Assembly (NCBI GenBank): GCA_017609985.1
Contig: JAFCCW010000006.1
Location: 1 to 41,876, forward strand
Length of the DNA stretch: 41,876 nt
Reading direction: 5' to 3'
DNA from: Candidatus Iainarchaeum sp.
GTDB taxonomy: Archaea > Iainarchaeota > Iainarchaeia > Iainarchaeales > JAFCCW01
The notes beneath the pieces were generated by a model. The model did no database searches, was not told where the DNA came from, and saw only the letters and a program-made list of their open reading frames with translations. Below are positions 19,838 to 27,452 of the stretch, one piece after another. Position 1 is the stretch's first letter; each line of letters begins with the position of its first letter. Position numbers and translations under genes: made by a program.

Positions 19838-19903
19838 AGTGTTGGGAGTTAAGGAGGTAAGTTATATCGCAGAGCGGTTCCCTGACTTGCCCCTTATTTT
19901 TTT
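19838..19903 (+). ncRNA. Candidate structured small RNA with terminal stem and U-tract
   Basis: Stem AAGG(A)GGTAAGT (19851-19862) / ACTTGCCCCTT (19885-19895), inner mini-hairpin CGC-AGA-GCG, then A-T7; promoter about 26 nt upstream; no ORF. Confidence 0.5.
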
Positions 19904-19960
19904 AATCTATTTTTTTCAGAAAATTATTTTCTTAGCTTCACATGACTTCTTTCAAAAAAT

Positions 19961-20021
19961 TCAAACTAATACTTAATTACTTTCTCAAACTAATAATTAA
20001 TTCTTCTTAATAATTAATTCT
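19961..20021. repeat. Degenerate ~22-24-nt tandem repeat overlapping 3' end of ThiI-like gene
   Basis: TCAAACTAATACTTAATTACTTTC / TCAAACTAATAATTAATTCTTC / TTAATAATTAATTCT. Confidence 0.6.
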
Positions 20022-20609
20022 GTTCAAAATTCCATCCAAATCAAGTTTTTCTTCCTCTCTCAAAATCGTTTCTGGGTCTGCCTTAGTGGAAACCTGCTTT
20101 GGAAGAAGTGAACAATCAGGAGCCTGTTCAATCGCAATTTCATAAAGCCCGGCTTCCTTGGCAAGGTTTTCAATCTCCAACTTATCCATTCCAATCAAGG
20201 GTCTGACAATAGGAATCTTTACTGCCTGAGAAATAGTTTCCATGTTTGCAAGTGTCTGGCTTGCAACCTGTCCAAGCGAGTCCCCCATAACAACCGCTTT
20301 CGCTCCCTTTTCAGACGAAATCTTTTCAGCAACTCGCATCATCATTCTCTTGCACACCACACACCTGTACTTTGATTCAACATGCTTTGCAATCTCTTCA
20401 GCAACAGGCACGAAATCAGCAGAAACAAGTTCTATTTTCTTTCCAGTGCTTTTTTCAATCTCTTTCAGAATATGCTCTATTTTTTTCAGGGAAACATCCT
20501 GCTTTGAATTCTTTAAATAGAGTGCAATAATATCTGCCTGCTTTGCAGTCAAAAGAGTGGAAACTGCAGAATCAATTCCTCCTGAAATCAGTGATACAAG
20601 CTTTTTCAT
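20007..20609 (-). CDS. ThiI-like PP-loop protein (4-thiouridine/thiamine sulfurtransferase catalytic domain only)
   Basis: 'LISGGIDSAVSTLL', 'YRCVVCKRMMMRVAEKI', 'VMGDSLGQVASQTLANM', 'PLIGMDKLEIENLAKEAG'; no THUMP domain in the 200-aa ORF. Confidence 0.85.
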   Translation of the reverse strand: MKKLVSLISGGIDSAVSTLLTAKQADIIALYLKNSKQDVSLKKIEHILKEIEKSTGKKIELVSADFVPVAEEIAKHVESKYRCVVCKRMMMRVAEKISSEKGAKAVVMGDSLGQVASQTLANMETISQAVKIPIVRPLIGMDKLEIENLAKEAGLYEIAIEQAPDCSLLPKQVSTKADPETILREEEKLDLDGILNRINY

Positions 20610-20667
20610 GAAAGCATTAAAAGAGGAACCATTTTAATATCTTTTCAATTAAATTACTTCACTAAAT

Positions 20668-20751
20668 GCCGACGTGGCGGAGCGGCTAAACGCACTCGGC
20701 TTGAGACCGAGAGTCCTCGCGGGCACGCAGGTTCAAATCCTGCCGTCGGCG
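20668..20751 (+). tRNA. tRNA-Ser (UGA)
   Basis: Acceptor GCCGACG/CGTCGGC, anticodon arm CTCGG CTTGAGA CCGAG, long variable arm, T loop TTCAAAT. Confidence 0.92.
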
Positions 20752-20783
20752 TTTTCAGATTAAGAAAAAAAGGAGTTCAAAAC

Positions 20784-21329
20784 ATGATTTCGGAAAAAGA
20801 ATTTCAAAAAGAAATTGAACTAATCCAGAAAAAATTTGAAAACAATGTTCTTGGCGCAATCAACGACAACGAGCCAAGAAAAGCAATTAGGGCAGCAAGC
20901 TCGTTTATTAATTTTCTTGAAGCAAAAGCAAAAAACATCAAAAAAAAATATTCTGGACAAAGCAAGGACACAAAGGCAACAGATTTTGTTATGGACAAGC
21001 CAAAGACGCCTGAATTCAAACAAAAAGAAATGAAGGGCTACAAGTTTCCAACAGCAAATGATAACCTAGAAGTTTACCTTCTGGAAGTAAGCCATGGTCA
21101 TGAAAATTACATAAAAAGTAAAAAATCCACGCATTTTTACTATATAGTTGAAGGGCAGGGTTCCTTTGACATCAACGGCGTAGAAAAACATGTTTCAAAG
21201 GGACAGTTTGTGGAAATTCCCCCAAAAGTTGAGTACACCTACTCTGGAAAAATGAGAATTCTCATGATAATGGAACCGCCCTGGATTGAAGGAAACGACG
21301 AAGTAACCAAGAAAAATCCAAATGTTTAA
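20784..21329 (+). CDS. Cupin-domain protein with N-terminal helical region
   Basis: 'HFYYIVEGQGSFDINGVEKHVSKGQFVEIPPKVEYTYSGKMRILMIMEPPW'. Confidence 0.8.
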   Translation: MISEKEFQKEIELIQKKFENNVLGAINDNEPRKAIRAASSFINFLEAKAKNIKKKYSGQSKDTKATDFVMDKPKTPEFKQKEMKGYKFPTANDNLEVYLLEVSHGHENYIKSKKSTHFYYIVEGQGSFDINGVEKHVSKGQFVEIPPKVEYTYSGKMRILMIMEPPWIEGNDEVTKKNPNV

Positions 21330-21339
21330 CCAGACAAAG

Positions 21340-21393
21340 CCAGTCAAATATTTTTCTAAAATAGATTAACTAATTGCTATATTCTTTGACTGG
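21340..21393. terminator. Possible bidirectional 3'-end hairpin between convergent genes
   Basis: CCAGTCAAA (21340-21348) ... TTTGACTGG (21385-21393), perfect 9-bp inverted repeat in the gap between convergent CDSs. Confidence 0.35.
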
Positions 21394-21414
21394 TTCTTCT
21401 TCTTTTTCTATTGC

Positions 21415-21987
21415 TCACAATATTCCAAACACTGCCATTCCATAAAGCAGTACGCCAACAAGTGCTCCTGCTGCAACCATTAACAAACCATGATATACAA
21501 GATTTTCTTTTGCAATCTTTCCAACAAAGGCTCCGAGCAAAAATAATGAAATTGCCATCAAAGCAAAAGAAGCATAAAATGCTTCAGTAAGCCCGATCAG
21601 TTTCGTTAGCGCAAAAAAGAATGGGGCTAGAACAATCAATCCAACAAAAGTACTGCTCAAGCCATTTGCCAAGCCCATTACCAAAGACAATTTCTTGTAT
21701 TCTTTTTCAATGCTTGTCTTTTCAAGCTTTCTCATTAAATGCCTTTCAAGAATCTTCAGGTCCCTTGTTTTCTCAGCTTTCTCTGCCTGATAACCTCCAA
21801 GAATTCCACTGATGCCAGTGGCAATGATTGCTCCAATGCATGAAATCACTACAAGATTTGCACTGTCAACTCCAGCAACAAACATTGCAAGAATTATTCC
21901 AAGGATTGTGAGAACACCGTCAAAAGAGTTCATTACGATGTATCGCCTAACAATCTCGTTTTTTCTGATAAGGAGAAAAGCGTCCAT
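21415..21987 (-). CDS. TIGR00267/VIT1-CCC1-like membrane transporter family protein
   Basis: 'RRYIVMNSFDGVLTILGIILAMFVAGVDSANLVVISCIGAIIATGISGILGGYQAEKAEKTRDLKILERHL'; multiple TM segments. Confidence 0.8.
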   Translation of the reverse strand: MDAFLLIRKNEIVRRYIVMNSFDGVLTILGIILAMFVAGVDSANLVVISCIGAIIATGISGILGGYQAEKAEKTRDLKILERHLMRKLEKTSIEKEYKKLSLVMGLANGLSSTFVGLIVLAPFFFALTKLIGLTEAFYASFALMAISLFLLGAFVGKIAKENLVYHGLLMVAAGALVGVLLYGMAVFGIL

Positions 21988-21994
21988 TTAACTA

Positions 21995-22300
21995 CTACTC
22001 CTTTTTGTCAATCTGGGGAACTTCAATAACCTTTCTCTTTCCAACAATAACCTTGTCAACGGAGTGAATTACTGCTCCAAATTCTTCAACTGTGGCAGAA
22101 ACAGCATCAAAATTTATTGAAGAGCCTTCAAGCGTAACCTTCACAGTCTCAGTCTTTTCATCAATAGCAGTCACTGCAATATTAGCGTTCTGCACGCTTT
22201 TTTCAGAGCAAAGTTCTTGAGCAAACTCAACAATTGAAGGCTTGTGTGGCTTTAAAACATCAATAACCAGAACCTTCACAGCCTGTTTTTTGCCAGCCAT
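21995..22300 (-). CDS. DUF211 family protein
   Basis: 'KVLVIDVLKPHKPSIVEFAQELCSEKSVQNANIAVTAIDEKTETVKVTLEGSSINFDAVSATVEEFGAVIHSVDKVIVGK'. Confidence 0.85.
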   Translation of the reverse strand: MAGKKQAVKVLVIDVLKPHKPSIVEFAQELCSEKSVQNANIAVTAIDEKTETVKVTLEGSSINFDAVSATVEEFGAVIHSVDKVIVGKRKVIEVPQIDKKE

Positions 22301-22334
22301 ACGCCAATAAAAGAGTCAAACTGGTATAAATAGG

Positions 22335-22565
22335 TTAGGGTTTTTCCTGCCTGTTAACTCTGTTAAGTGCCTGTCTCAGCTGTTCAAACTCTTGGTGCTC
22401 CCCTGGTGTGAGAACAGGCTTTGCTTCCAGCTCACGAAAGCGAGTCACAATGTCTTTTTCAATTATAACAGGTTTTCTTGGCACACCGCCTTCCTGATAA
22501 TGGACAGCAACTTTTCCCTCTCCGCCTCTTCTAAGCAAGCGTCTTCTTCCCTGACCAGGAGCCAT
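22335..22565 (-). CDS. Hypothetical small basic protein
   Basis: MAPGQGRRRLLRRGGEGKVAVHYQEGG...; internal ATG preferred because the longer ORF start abuts the tRNA gene. Confidence 0.5.
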   Translation of the reverse strand: MAPGQGRRRLLRRGGEGKVAVHYQEGGVPRKPVIIEKDIVTRFRELEAKPVLTPGEHQEFEQLRQALNRVNRQEKP

Positions 22566-22619
22566 AGCAATAATATTAAAGCTTTCTTCTATAAAATTCT
22601 TTACAATCGCACTAATCAA

Positions 22620-22703
22620 GCCGAGGTGGCGGAGTGGTCAAACGCGCTAGGTTGGAAACCTAGTTTCTTCACGGATACGCGAGTTCGAATCTCGTCCTCG
22701 GCG
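22620..22703 (+). tRNA. tRNA-Ser (GGA)
   Basis: Acceptor GCCGAGG/CCTCGGC, anticodon arm CTAGG TTGGAAA CCTAG, long variable arm, T loop TTCGAAT. Confidence 0.93.
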
Positions 22704-22771
22704 TGCTTTACTCAAGAGAGCAAGAGCATTAAATTTTAATACAACCTATGACTATTGTATAGTGATTTGTA

Positions 22772-23005
22772 ATGCCTCCGGAACCGCCAAAAAAGCATAT
22801 TCCTGAACCACCAAAACACCACTCTGGGTTAAATCTTTCAAAAAGAACAGCTCTCGCAATAGGGTTAGTGCTTGCATTTATTGTAGCAGGAATAACTGGC
22901 TATGTAATGTTTGGGCTTGGAATCTCAATCGAAACAATTCTGCCAGTGCTTGCGCCAGTTTGGGTTGGAGTGCTTACACTATCTTACACAATTCTGAGAA
23001 GCTAG
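22772..23005 (+). CDS. Small membrane protein, Pro/His-rich N terminus and two TM helices
   Basis: MPPEPPKKHIPEPPKHHSGLNLSKRTALAIGLVLAFIVAGITGYVMFGLGISIETILPVLAPVWVGVLTLSYTILRS. Confidence 0.6.
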   Translation: MPPEPPKKHIPEPPKHHSGLNLSKRTALAIGLVLAFIVAGITGYVMFGLGISIETILPVLAPVWVGVLTLSYTILRS

Positions 23006-23117
23006 TGACAAGAAGCAGGCAAGCTTTATAAAAGTAACAAACAAGCAGTAGACAAACAACAAACAAGGAGCAAACAAGAATCCTTTAAAAGCTTATTTCT
23101 CTCAATTTAATTACCGC

Positions 23118-23201
23118 GCGGGGTTGCGGGAGAGGTCAAACCGGCAAGGTTGAGGGCCTTGTGTCTTAGTGACTACAAGCGTTCGAATCGCTTACCCCGC
23201 A
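23118..23201 (+). tRNA. tRNA-Leu (GAG)
   Basis: Acceptor GCGGGGT/ACCCCGC+A, anticodon arm CAAGG TTGAGGG CCTTG, long variable arm, T loop TTCGAAT. Confidence 0.93.
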
Positions 23202-23308
23202 TCTTTCTTTTTGTAAAAGCTTAGCCAATGCATTTCTATTTCTAAACCACAAATCCAGAATCTGGTCTCATGCGTCTAAAAAAGTTCAGAGAAAACTGTT
23301 TACTTTAT

Positions 23309-23542
23309 TCACTCGCCTGAAATCTTGGCAAAGTGGAACAGTGATCTTGCCTGCATGTAGAGAGTGAAACCACCTACTCCCGCCAGCCAAGCTGCAACAT
23401 AGTACATCATTGGCGTCGTGGTGTCTCCGATAAGGTGGATTGTTATCCCCTGAATAAGACACCAAATGAACAGGCTTGCAAGCACTACTCCAATTACGAA
23501 AAAGAACACTGCTTTTACAAACATACTTTTTGATTGATCCAT
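23309..23542 (-). CDS. Small membrane protein, unknown
   Basis: 77 aa with two hydrophobic helices. Confidence 0.55.
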   Translation of the reverse strand: MDQSKSMFVKAVFFFVIGVVLASLFIWCLIQGITIHLIGDTTTPMMYYVAAWLAGVGGFTLYMQARSLFHFAKISGE

Positions 23543-23618
23543 TTTAACACCTTTAACTTTGAGGATAGTATTGTTTCTCTTTAATAAATGTTTTCCCGCA
23601 TCTAAAATATTGGTTTGG

Positions 23619-24503
23619 ATGAAAATAGTTTATTCTCCAAAGTATCTGAAACACGGTTTTGAAAGCCATCCTGAATGCCCTGGCAGGGCATCGGCTATTT
23701 ATAATTTTCTAAAAGAAAAGTCTCTTGAATTTGTTTCACCAACCCCTGTAATCGAAAACGACTTGTTATTGGTTCATGAAGAAGAATTGCTCTCAAAACT
23801 GAAACTGTTTTCAAAAATGCAGATGTCCACTTCAGACAATCCCTTCAAGGAAAACACTTTCGAGATTGCAAAGCTTGCTGCTGGTGGAGCACTAAAGGCA
23901 GCGCAGTTAGCAGAAAAAGAATTTGCTTTTGCTCTTGTTAGGCCGCCTGGCCATCACGCAGGAAAAAACTTTTTTGGGGGATTCTGTTATCTAAACAATC
24001 TTGCTTTTGCTGTCAGAAAGATTCAGAAAGAAAAGGGAATTGGAAATATTCTAATCGCAGACTTTGACATGCACCATGGCAATGGAACACAGGATATTTT
24101 TAGAGAAGATGCAAGTGTTTACTTTTTTTCAATGCACCAAGACCCGATAGACACTTATCCATTAACTGGAACGGATTCGGAGAACACAGAGCACATTAGA
24201 AATGCAATTCTTAAAGGGGGTGAAGGAGACAGGCTTTTTGTAAAAACTTTTAAGGAAAATTTTGAGGAAATGTTTGACAGGGCAGAACCGGAGATGATTG
24301 CTGTTTCCGCAGGATTTGATGCTTTCCACGCGGACGCACAGTATGTGGGGAGCAGGATTGGAATTGAAAAAACAAGCACTTTTGGAGAGATTGGGAAAAT
24401 AATAGCTTCAAAGAAACTGCCCTGCTTTGCTGTACTGGAAGGAGGTTATCATCAACCAACTCTGGGAGAGAATGCCTTTAAATTCATTAAAGAGTTTAAA
24501 TAA
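23619..24503 (+). CDS. Histone deacetylase / AcuC-AphA superfamily Zn-dependent deacetylase
   Basis: 'RPPGHHAGKNFFGGFCYLNNLAFAV', 'IADFDMHHGNGTQDIF', 'VSAGFDAFHAD', 'VLEGGYH'; start taken as ATG 23619. Confidence 0.93.
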   Translation: MKIVYSPKYLKHGFESHPECPGRASAIYNFLKEKSLEFVSPTPVIENDLLLVHEEELLSKLKLFSKMQMSTSDNPFKENTFEIAKLAAGGALKAAQLAEKEFAFALVRPPGHHAGKNFFGGFCYLNNLAFAVRKIQKEKGIGNILIADFDMHHGNGTQDIFREDASVYFFSMHQDPIDTYPLTGTDSENTEHIRNAILKGGEGDRLFVKTFKENFEEMFDRAEPEMIAVSAGFDAFHADAQYVGSRIGIEKTSTFGEIGKIIASKKLPCFAVLEGGYHQPTLGENAFKFIKEFK

Positions 24504-24521
24504 GTACAATAGGGGAATAAA

Positions 24522-25013
24522 ATGAAAGTGCTCATAGTATACTATTCCAAAACTGGAAACACAGAGGCAGCAGCAAAGGCAATTTCTGCAAAGCTAAGAG
24601 AGCATAAACACAAAGTAAATCTTCTAAAAATTCTCCCAAAAAAAGAACTAAAAGCAAGGGATTACAAAAAAACAGGGAACAGAGTAGAACTAAAAAACAA
24701 TCCTGTTTCATTTATTGACTATGACCTTGTAATTGTCGGAACACCTGTCTGGAATTTTTCTCCATCTCCAGTAGTTCTTTCCTATCTTCGACAAACCAGC
24801 AAGCTCAAAAATAAAAAATTTGCATTGTTTGCAACCTGCACTGCAATGTCTGGCTCCACAATTCTCAAAATGTCCAACATTCTCAGCACACGCGGAGCAA
24901 AAGTAGTTGAGTCTCTGACAATCAAGTCAATTTTTGCACTCGACAAAGAAAAGCTGAAAGAAGCAGAAGTATTCGCAGAAAAATTATCTGAAAAAAATAG
25001 TCCAAGAAAATAA
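24522..25013 (+). CDS. Flavodoxin-family protein
   Basis: 'VLIVYYSKTGNTEAAAKAI', 'DLVIVGTPVWNFSPSPVVLSYL'. Confidence 0.85.
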   Translation: MKVLIVYYSKTGNTEAAAKAISAKLREHKHKVNLLKILPKKELKARDYKKTGNRVELKNNPVSFIDYDLVIVGTPVWNFSPSPVVLSYLRQTSKLKNKKFALFATCTAMSGSTILKMSNILSTRGAKVVESLTIKSIFALDKEKLKEAEVFAEKLSEKNSPRK

Positions 25014-25014
25014 C

Positions 25015-25059
25015 TTGAAAGAGATAACCTGAAGGAAACATCTTGAAAGAAATATCCTG
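25015..25059. repeat. 14-nt degenerate tandem repeat (about 3.2 units) directly after flavodoxin stop
   Basis: TTGAAAGAGATAAC / CTGAAGGAAACATC / TTGAAAGAAATATC / CTG. Confidence 0.75.
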
Positions 25060-25115
25060 TTTATTTTTTCTAAGGAGTTAAGTCTTGCCAATTTAATTAG
25101 TGCCAAGTTATTGCC

Positions 25116-25295
25116 TTACTCCTGTTTTAGCAGGTTAAGATTTGAGTAAATATAAATCAGTGCAAGACTCATTATTAGAATTGCAAACAACACATCCCAC
25201 ATATACTTGTTCATCAGCCGTTCATAAAGATAGATTAGACAAACCAAGAGAACGATTATTCCAAGAGTTATTTCAGTAACATTATTTTCAGCCAT
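25116..25295 (-). CDS. 59-aa two-TM small membrane protein, absent from the supplied ORF track
   Basis: Translated by hand: MAENNVTEITLGIIVLLVCLIYLYERLMNKYMWDVLFAILIMSLALIYIYSNLNLLKQE*. Confidence 0.5.
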   Translation of the reverse strand: MAENNVTEITLGIIVLLVCLIYLYERLMNKYMWDVLFAILIMSLALIYIYSNLNLLKQE

Positions 25296-25489
25296 GTACA
25301 GTAAATAGGTTTCAAAAATATTTAAAATTAACTGGTTTGCGGGAAAAGGTTAAAAAAAGAGGAAAAAAGTGTCCGAATTTCATTTTCCGATTTGTTAAAG
25401 AATTAACGAAAAAACAGTTTTCAGCAAGGTTTTTAATCTAGAGGCACAAAAATATTATTAATAAAGAGCTTGTTTTAAATTACTTGAAT

Positions 25490-25562
25490 GGGTCCGTAGC
25501 CTAGTGGATAGGGCAACTGCCTTCTAAGCAGTGGGTCGGCGGTTCGAATCCGCCCGGACCCG
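25490..25562 (+). tRNA. tRNA-Arg (UCU)
   Basis: Acceptor GGGTCCG/CGGACCC+G, anticodon arm ACTGC CTTCTAA GCAGT, T arm GGCGG TTCGAAT CCGCC. Confidence 0.93.
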
Positions 25563-25566
25563 TTTC

Positions 25567-25983
25567 TTATTCAACTCCAAACTTAGTTTTGATTCTTTCA
25601 AGCCTTTTTATAAGCGTGTCATGAACTTTCTGGCCAGTATGTTTAAGTTTGCCATCAAGCCAAGTATAAAAATATCCTTCAAGGTCAATATATCCGCTTT
25701 TGTCCGCAGTAGCAACTCTGATTAAATGTTTTTCTTTGTCGCCTGCTCTTCCTTTCACAAGAATTTCTCTTGCCTTTTCAGGACTTGCCTCCAAAAGTCT
25801 TCTAACCTGCTTTGCTGCTTCTAACTCTCCCGCAGAGCAACGAAAATGCCTGCAAAAATAATGGTCATTAAAAGCTCTGGGAAAGAATCCCCCAAATCGA
25901 GAATCTGGTTTTTCACTGGGGCAGGTTTCTAAAAGAGGGCATTGTTTGCAGCCCCTAGTGTTTCTCTTTTTTATTGAAGGCAC
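25567..25983 (-). CDS. Cys-rich uncharacterised protein, paralogue of the 41309-41728 product
   Basis: 'CKQCPLLETC', 'YFCRHFRCSAG', 'SGYIDLEGYFYTW..KHTGQKVHDTL'; shares order and spacing of motifs with ORF 41309-41728. Confidence 0.7.
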   Translation of the reverse strand: MPSIKKRNTRGCKQCPLLETCPSEKPDSRFGGFFPRAFNDHYFCRHFRCSAGELEAAKQVRRLLEASPEKAREILVKGRAGDKEKHLIRVATADKSGYIDLEGYFYTWLDGKLKHTGQKVHDTLIKRLERIKTKFGVE

Positions 25984-26060
25984 AATAACAAAATAGGTCT
26001 TTTTTATTTAATTCTTTCTCAATTAGAAAAATATATAATCTTGAAAAGCAATATTTTATT

Positions 26061-26621
26061 ATGGTCTGCGGGAAAGTAGATGAATTCTCTGTCAAAAAAG
26101 ATGGAAAGAATGTGTCCATAAAATTCAGATATCCTTCCATGAAAGATGTTCCCTCTGCACTCAGCTACATCAATGCAGTGAGAAAGGAAGCAGAATTTCT
26201 TGGACTGACCCATATGGAGACAACCGAATCCGAAAAAAAATATTTGCAGGAACAAATTGAAAATATTGAAAAAAGGAAAGGAGTATTTTTGTTTGTGGAA
26301 GTTGAAAACAAAATTGTAGGGAGCTCAGTTATCAAACCAAATTCAAAAGATGTTTCCCACCATGTTGGAACTTTTGGAATATCCTTGCGTGAAGAATTCA
26401 CTGGCTTGGGCATTGGAACAAGACTTGCAAGAAAAGTTTTGGAGCTGGCGAAAACAGAAACAAGGTTCACGCTAATCGAATCAGAACACTTTTCCGAAAA
26501 CAAAAGAAGCAAGGCGCTTCATGAAAAGCTTGGTTTCAAGCAATGGGGCGTGTTTCCAAACGAAAGAAAGCTCAAGACAGGCAGGCTCAACGATGGCGTG
26601 CATCTTTATCTGGAACTATGA
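26061..26621 (+). CDS. GNAT-family N-acetyltransferase
   Basis: 'VGTFGISLREEFTGLGIGTRLARKVLELAK', 'SENKRSKALHEKLGFKQWGVF'. Confidence 0.88.
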   Translation: MVCGKVDEFSVKKDGKNVSIKFRYPSMKDVPSALSYINAVRKEAEFLGLTHMETTESEKKYLQEQIENIEKRKGVFLFVEVENKIVGSSVIKPNSKDVSHHVGTFGISLREEFTGLGIGTRLARKVLELAKTETRFTLIESEHFSENKRSKALHEKLGFKQWGVFPNERKLKTGRLNDGVHLYLEL

Positions 26622-26663
26622 TGGTTGAGAAGGCATAAAAATTGAGGAAATATGAAAATTGAA

Positions 26664-27416
26664 TCAGGAAAGCTGTTCGTCAACAAATCTTTGCTCTTCA
26701 CTACCCATCTTTTCTTTTTCATGTTGTTCAATTTTTTCAAGAGTACAGCTTAAATCGCCCATAACCTGTTTTGCTCCCTCGCTTGAATGGATTTCCTGAA
26801 TTGCTGCTTCAACTTCTATTGCGTCTCTTTGTAGACTATTTATTAATCCAGAGTAAACAGATTTTGAAATCTTTCTCTTAAGATACTTTGATTTTGCAAG
26901 AGACATTTGTTTCACAATTTTTTCCTTTCTTTCAAGAAGTTCTTTCAGCACATGCCTTTTCCTTGCAGTGACTCTTTCAAGTTCGCTTCTCTCCTGTTCG
27001 TTTTCGCCCAGCTCTCGGTGATAAAGCCTGTCAATGTCTGCTTCAAGTTTTATCATCTTCCTGTGGTTTTTCTCCATTATCTGGGTAAAGGTCTCCTGTC
27101 TAATCTTTCGCTTAAGAAATTTTTTTTCAGCAATGTTTATTTCTTCAATCAGAATCTTTTTTTTCTTAATCAGCTGTCGCAGAGTAGGAGAACCATACTT
27201 TAGCTTGATAATCGCGAGCAAGAGAATCAATGCAAGAACAAAAACAATCACCGCAAGCACAAAAATCAAAATAGCTTTCCACAGAATAAAAGCAAGAACA
27301 ATCGCAAGAACAATTGCAACATAAAGAACAGGGTTCTCCATTGCCTTGTCGTGAAGAAGAACAAAGTAATCAAACAAGCAGTGAGTTGCTTCTTCAATTT
27401 TTTCTTTCAAATTCAT
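26664..27416 (-). CDS. Membrane-anchored coiled-coil protein with internal duplication
   Basis: TM segments 'VLYVAIVLAIVLAFILWKAILIFVLAVIVFVLALILLLAIIKL' then two homologous ~45-aa charged helical repeats. Confidence 0.65.
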   Translation of the reverse strand: MNLKEKIEEATHCLFDYFVLLHDKAMENPVLYVAIVLAIVLAFILWKAILIFVLAVIVFVLALILLLAIIKLKYGSPTLRQLIKKKKILIEEINIAEKKFLKRKIRQETFTQIMEKNHRKMIKLEADIDRLYHRELGENEQERSELERVTARKRHVLKELLERKEKIVKQMSLAKSKYLKRKISKSVYSGLINSLQRDAIEVEAAIQEIHSSEGAKQVMGDLSCTLEKIEQHEKEKMGSEEQRFVDEQLS

Positions 27417-27452
27417 GCTATCATTATTGCGTTCAGGTTTAAAAAAATTGCC

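Noticed and set aside
22392-22739. 115-aa + strand ORF spanning tRNA-Ser(GGA)
   Set aside because: Runs through a clear tRNA gene; includes tRNA sequence as 'protein'
23036-23080. ACAAACAAG-rich stretch as a possible CRISPR or regulatory array
   Set aside because: Units too short and irregular with no spacers; treated only as a weak member of the short tandem-duplication pattern
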